This document shows positions 60,336-64,000 of a stretch of DNA of 64,000 nt, piece after piece. Position numbers and translations under genes: made by a program. Positions within the stretch are counted from its first letter, which is position 1. Each line of letters opens with the position of its first letter. This DNA is from Rotaria sp. Silwood1 (Eukaryota; Rotifera; Eurotatoria; Philodinida; Philodinidae). The DNA is taken from assembly GCA_905250075.1 (NCBI GenBank), contig CAJNOP010000854.1, positions 18,865 to 82,864 of the forward strand. Direction: 5' to 3'. A model generated the notes under the pieces. That model saw only the letters and a list, made by a program, of their open reading frames with translations, had not been told where the DNA came from and did no database searches.

Positions 60336-61220
60336 ATGCGACCTGATACATATGAAGTACCTTTTCCAATGTTACTAAATCGTGCTTTTGAAATTTTACT
60401 TGGATTTCGAAATACTCGTACATATAATGGTATTCAAATAAAAAATTTACAACGTATATTAGTTATTAAATGTCTAAATACATGTGATTCAGAGGAATGG
60501 ACACAACATTTATTAAATTTAACTAATCAAGCAAAAGATTTTATAAGTACAACATTACAACAAGTTGCTTTAATTCATTTGCATCAGTACACAAACCATA
60601 ATTAGCTTATTGGTAAAAACAAGATTATTATTTATTAACATGTAAATTTTAATATATGTCTATAGATTTATTAACGGGAAATCATATATGAAAGTCGTAG
60701 TTAAAGCTCTTTTAACAGTTAAAGAAGAAATTTTTATTACTTATTCGTGACTTTCATCAGAAATAATGTTAATAAAACCAACAGATGATGAAACATTTCG
60801 ACTTGATAATATATTAGGAAAAATAGCTGTAAGATCTTTATTTTTATTTAATATAGCTAAAGAATTTTTATTTAAATAATAGGATGAAGATGTTCGCTTA
60901 TATGCAGTGGTTTTTAAAGAAGTTTCATTTGCTATAGATTTAAATAGTTTATATACAAAACGAATATTAATTGGTAAAAGTTAAAACGAATTTATTAAAG
61001 TTAGTTGAAAGTTTTAATGAAGTACAATTTGATGAACTCTTCTTTTTTTTTCTTTATAATCTCTAAAGTTCATTCGTCATCCTGGTCATTATCCAGCAAA
61101 TGAAGTTTTCTTATGGTCTCCTCATGAAAAAAAACAGTTGTTATCGATCAAAAAATTGCATTTGTCGTTAGAATTGATCTATGCTTCGCTTATTGGGATT
61201 TCGATTGTATGCGATGAGCG
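60336..61220 (+). pseudogene. Phospholipase D (PLD1/2-type) pseudogene fragment
   Basis: Starts in the PH-like region (GIQIKNLQRILVIKCLNT) of animal PLD1/2 and continues with NGKSYMKVVVKALLTVKEE, LIKPTDDETFRLDNILGKIA, an intron (about 60,832-60,883), VFKEVSFAIDLNSLYTKR, and FIRHPGHYPANEVFLWSPHE. In intact PLD these precede the first HxKxxxxD catalytic motif. Here the motif's start reads SPHEK and is followed by a frameshift into VVIDQKIAFV. A TGA replaces a Trp codon in the IFIT-x-W-LS stretch (about 60,748), a stop follows the PH-like part (60,603-60,605), and the second catalytic half is missing. It is clearly inactive. The 5' side is cut off by direct repeat B. PLD makes phosphatidic acid from phosphatidylcholine. 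Confidence 0.75.
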
Positions 61221-62118
61221 GAGTGAAAAATTCGAAATCATTTTCTTTTCAATAACTTTAGAAAATCTGTTTTTGTGTGATTGTTTGCAGGATAGCAATA
61301 GAAAAACCTTTGAAGTCTTTTTTTTAATCTGCAAGTTGGTATCGCAAAATAGAAAGAAAGAAATAGAGATCTTGGATAAACTTTATTGTTGCGAATATTT
61401 ATTAGATCGTTTTAGTATCCTTATTAATTTGGATGAAGAAATGTGAAAAAACTAAAAATGCTATTAGAACTAGCTGCAGAAAAGGAAATAACATGTAGTA
61501 AAGAAAGTATGAAAGAATCAGAAGTTAATACGACAGATACAATTAAGAAAGTAAATGAAAAGCCTCCGAAGATCACAAATAGACTATCTCATTTGTTCAA
61601 CACTTTTGTCCTGATTTTTGTACTTCATTGAATAATTTTTGTTTCATTTAGGTTGATGTCGTCTTGCTAATCGATTCATGATGTTCTGTTGGTTTCTTCT
61701 TGTATTGACATATGTTTCTTTTATTTCGATACTCGAATAAACACTCTCTCGCTTTTTAGTTTGTGTGTTTCTGTTGATTCAACCGTTTATTGCTTTCCAT
61801 GCCCATAGCTTTTTACCTTGATTTTTTTGTTATTCATCCGATAATTGTTTCATGTTTCTAGATTCATTCAGCTTTTCATCGGGTTTTTTTGTCTGTCGCT
61901 TTATTGTCAGTATGTTCCAATTATTCTGAAGTGAATTATTCATCGCTCTTTTTAGCTCTTCATATTTCATTCAATCGTCCATATTCTACTTGATCTATTT
62001 GTTATATTTCGAGTTAGTAAATCTTATTTATTATTATTTTTTGAATTAATCTGCTTTTCTTTTTAGTTCTTCATCGTTCATTTGATCGTATTGGCTCATC
62101 TTTATCCACTTGACCATA
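61221..62118. other. No gene supported
   Basis: Downstream of the PLD fragment. Two adjoining frames (61,264-61,446 and 61,443-61,631) encode charged peptides without recognisable motifs; they may be further PLD-gene debris. The rest is T-rich spacer up to the hairpin repeat. Confidence 0.35.
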
Positions 62119-62286
62119 TGGGTGTGGGTATGGGTGGGTGTGGGTGTGGTTGTGGGTTGGGTGTGGGTTGGGTGTGGGTAGGTGTGGGTGTGGGTGTGTG
62201 GGATGTGGGTGTAGGTATGGCGTGTGGGATGTGGGTGTGGATGTTGATGAGCAGAAGAACAGGGCCCACACTCACACCCACATCCC
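62119..62286. repeat. Largest telomere-like hairpin repeat
   Basis: G arm of about 130 bp (62,119-62,248) made of TGTGGG, TGGGTGTGGG and TTGGGTGTGGG units, a short spacer (GATGAGCAGAAGAACAGG), and a C arm 62,262-62,286 (GCCCACACTCACACCCACATC). The G arm could form G-quadruplexes. Confidence 0.8.
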
Positions 62287-62333
62287 AACTTTTTCCTCAA
62301 TTGATATTTGATAATTTTCATTTATTTAGAAAC

Positions 62334-63700
62334 ATGGCTAGCTCGTCGACATTCATTAAAGTTCGTTTTGAAGGTTCAACAACAAACGGCAATACTCGGT
62401 TTCACTTAAATGATCAACATGCTTTATCGATGTCTGAACTCTCAGAAACGTTTCCGGGTATTATTGGTCTTAAATATCGTTTTGCGGAATCTGATGGATG
62501 GAAATTGTAAGTTTCTATCTTCTACCTTCAGAGTACATTTTAAGGGTGATACTTTGTCTTTTTTTATCGATCACAGTGTATTAGATTTAATTTACTTTAC
62601 TAATAAAGTCAAGTTTAGTCAATTATTTAATGTAACTTTATGAAAACAAAACAAAGCTAGTGACATTCAGATGCTGCATTTCATTATAAAAAGCATAAAT
62701 TTGAACAACTTTATTTATTTTATGATTTTCTTTTAAATATGTGCAAATTTTTCAAAAAAGAAAATTTCATTATTTCCACGTCTAATCTACAGAAAACTTA
62801 TTAAAATTGATATTTTCCTAGGTTCAAAACAATTAAAAATAATCACCAAATGACATATGAGGTTAGATATAAAAAAATTGATCTTTCTTTTTTTATTTCA
62901 ATTACCAACTTTCGATACGAAATTGTGTGATTATCAGACAATAAGGACATAATAAAACAAGAAAGACAAGTTGAATTTATAGATTAAAATGAAATGAATC
63001 ATCTAATATCTAAATAGAATGGTTTCACCTATTCAAAATATTGATGTTTAACGTAACTTGTCTCTTTTTTTGTTAAATATTTGTTTGTACCTGATGATGG
63101 ACATGAAAACTTACCCTACACTTGTAATTAAAACAGAAAAAATATATTATCTTGTTACATTCAACGTCATATTTCTATTTGTTACAAAACCTATTCAGAG
63201 CTTCAAATTGATAAATAACATAATATTTCCATTTTATTTGCATATTTCTCACAGACATGATCAAAAATAATTCATGTTGATACAGTGGGTTGAAGATTAT
63301 TTGTCCGCCTCTCTTCTGCTATCTTGTTTTCTTCAATGACTCTAAAATAAACCAAATTGTATATCCTAATGCATACTATATAGCTGAGCTTGTCGATAAT
63401 CTATGTGCAAATACTTCGACGTTTCGAGTTACTCTCGTTCGATTTTTTAATTCAGATAAAAAGTTAGGGTGGATGAATTATTTTTGGGTTTATTGTAGTA
63501 CTATGAAATTTCTTTCTAGTTCTTTGGCATGGTGAAGGTAAACTGTGATGTTTCTCTTTAGCTTTCAAAGAGACTCAATTTTTTAATGATTCTTTTTTCC
63601 TATTGTAGAGTGATCAACAAAGATGCTGATGGTAATTTAAAACCGAAGGATTGGGACACATGGTATTTCAATATGGTTTACGTGCTGCATTTTCCAATAC
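62334..63700 (+). CDS. TDP-43-like protein, N-terminal domain exons (3' part outside)
   Basis: Exons 62,334-62,506 and 63,609-63,700 join in phase across a 1,102-bp intron. The second exon ends with a GTAAGA donor, so the gene should continue beyond 64,000 or has lost its 3' end. The product matches the ubiquitin-like N-terminal domain of TDP-43: FIKVRFEG near the start, ELSETFPGIIGLKYRF (compare the FPGACGLRYR core), DGWKLVI and WYFNMVYVLHFP (compare NLVYVVNYP). In TDP-43 this domain drives self-association, followed by two RRMs that bind GU-rich RNA; these are not in the window. The start lies 48 bp downstream of a large telomere-like hairpin, so the promoter is either inside the repeat or absent. 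A single-gene remnant is possible. Confidence 0.66.
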
Positions 63701-64000
63701 GTAAGATTTTATTAGTTAAACATGCACTAAAGCTTAAACGTTCGAGTTTTACCTTTCGAGGTTAATATAATATATAAATTGGTAAAAGGTCTTACCTAAA
63801 GATTAACAACTCGTGTAATATGAAAATGATATCTTACGCTCTAAAATGATTAGGTTCCTTGAACCATATATACGAACTATCATTTAACTATTCTAGATTT
63901 CTCGAGGAAGAAAAGATAGATCTTGTATTCCACGAATCCTCACGCACTTTCCACGAGTTATTATGAATTTTGAAGACTATGATAATTATTAGAAACCAAT
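63701..64000. other. Presumed intron of the TDP-43-like gene
   Basis: AT-rich sequence after the exon-2 donor. No further coding exon is seen before the window ends. Confidence 0.4.

Noticed and set aside
62046-62321. His/Pro/Thr-repeat ORFs over the hairpin at 62,119-62,286
   Set aside because: They are translations of the TGTGGG/CCCACA repeat, not proteins.
1-64000. CRISPR arrays, operons, bacterial promoters or riboswitches
   Set aside because: Spliced introns and animal gene families show a eukaryotic nuclear sequence; no such structures were found.

Overview
The window looks like animal nuclear DNA, most probably from a bdelloid rotifer. The sequence is AT-rich. Spliced genes have many very small GT-AG introns (about 45-65 bp). 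Several gene types belong to families known to be expanded in bdelloids: ADP-ribosyltransferase/TPR proteins, EGF/7TM receptors, and LRR and F-box proteins. Repeats close to TGTGGG, the bdelloid telomeric unit, recur at internal positions. All gene names come from reading the translations by eye. No database search was run.

Positions 1-22,200 form a compact, gene-dense, conserved block. In order it holds: the 3' end of a KANSL1/MSL1-type PEHE gene (+), snurportin-1 (-), a FAM13-type gene (-), an ELL-associated factor EAF (+) sharing a short divergent promoter with FAM13, a microcephalin MCPH1 homologue (+), a small secreted Cys peptide (-), a claudin-like protein (+), a secreted Ser/Glu-rich protein (-), and an ERICH3 homologue (+) carrying PLAT-like domains. 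Two non-autonomous DNA transposons, one hAT type and one Tc1/mariner type, sit in introns with readable target-site duplications.

From 22,200 to 64,000 genes are sparse and the character is accessory or subtelomere-like. Apparently intact genes are a YHYH-domain surface protein (+), a sterol-desaturase-type enzyme (-), UBE2M/UBC12 (-) and an ART-like/TPR protein (+). Interspersed are an LRR exon array (-), an F-box ORF (-), an eRF1 relative without its codon-reading domain and with GGQ changed to GGA (+), an EGF/7TM receptor pseudogene (-), another decayed fragment (+), a phospholipase D pseudogene (+) and the 5' exons of a TDP-43-like gene (+) that runs off the window.

The most unusual signal is a dispersed set of at least five clear and three degenerate hairpin-like repeats. 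Each has a TGTGGG-like G-rich arm followed by a CCCACA-like C-rich arm, and all have the same G-then-C order. One was hit by a hAT transposon whose 8-bp target duplication is itself telomere-like. Another sits between two decayed gene fragments that are both cut off at it. They could be scars of telomere-healed breaks that later fused, or a fold-back repeat family built on telomeric sequence. Partly alignable loops favour a family for at least two of them.
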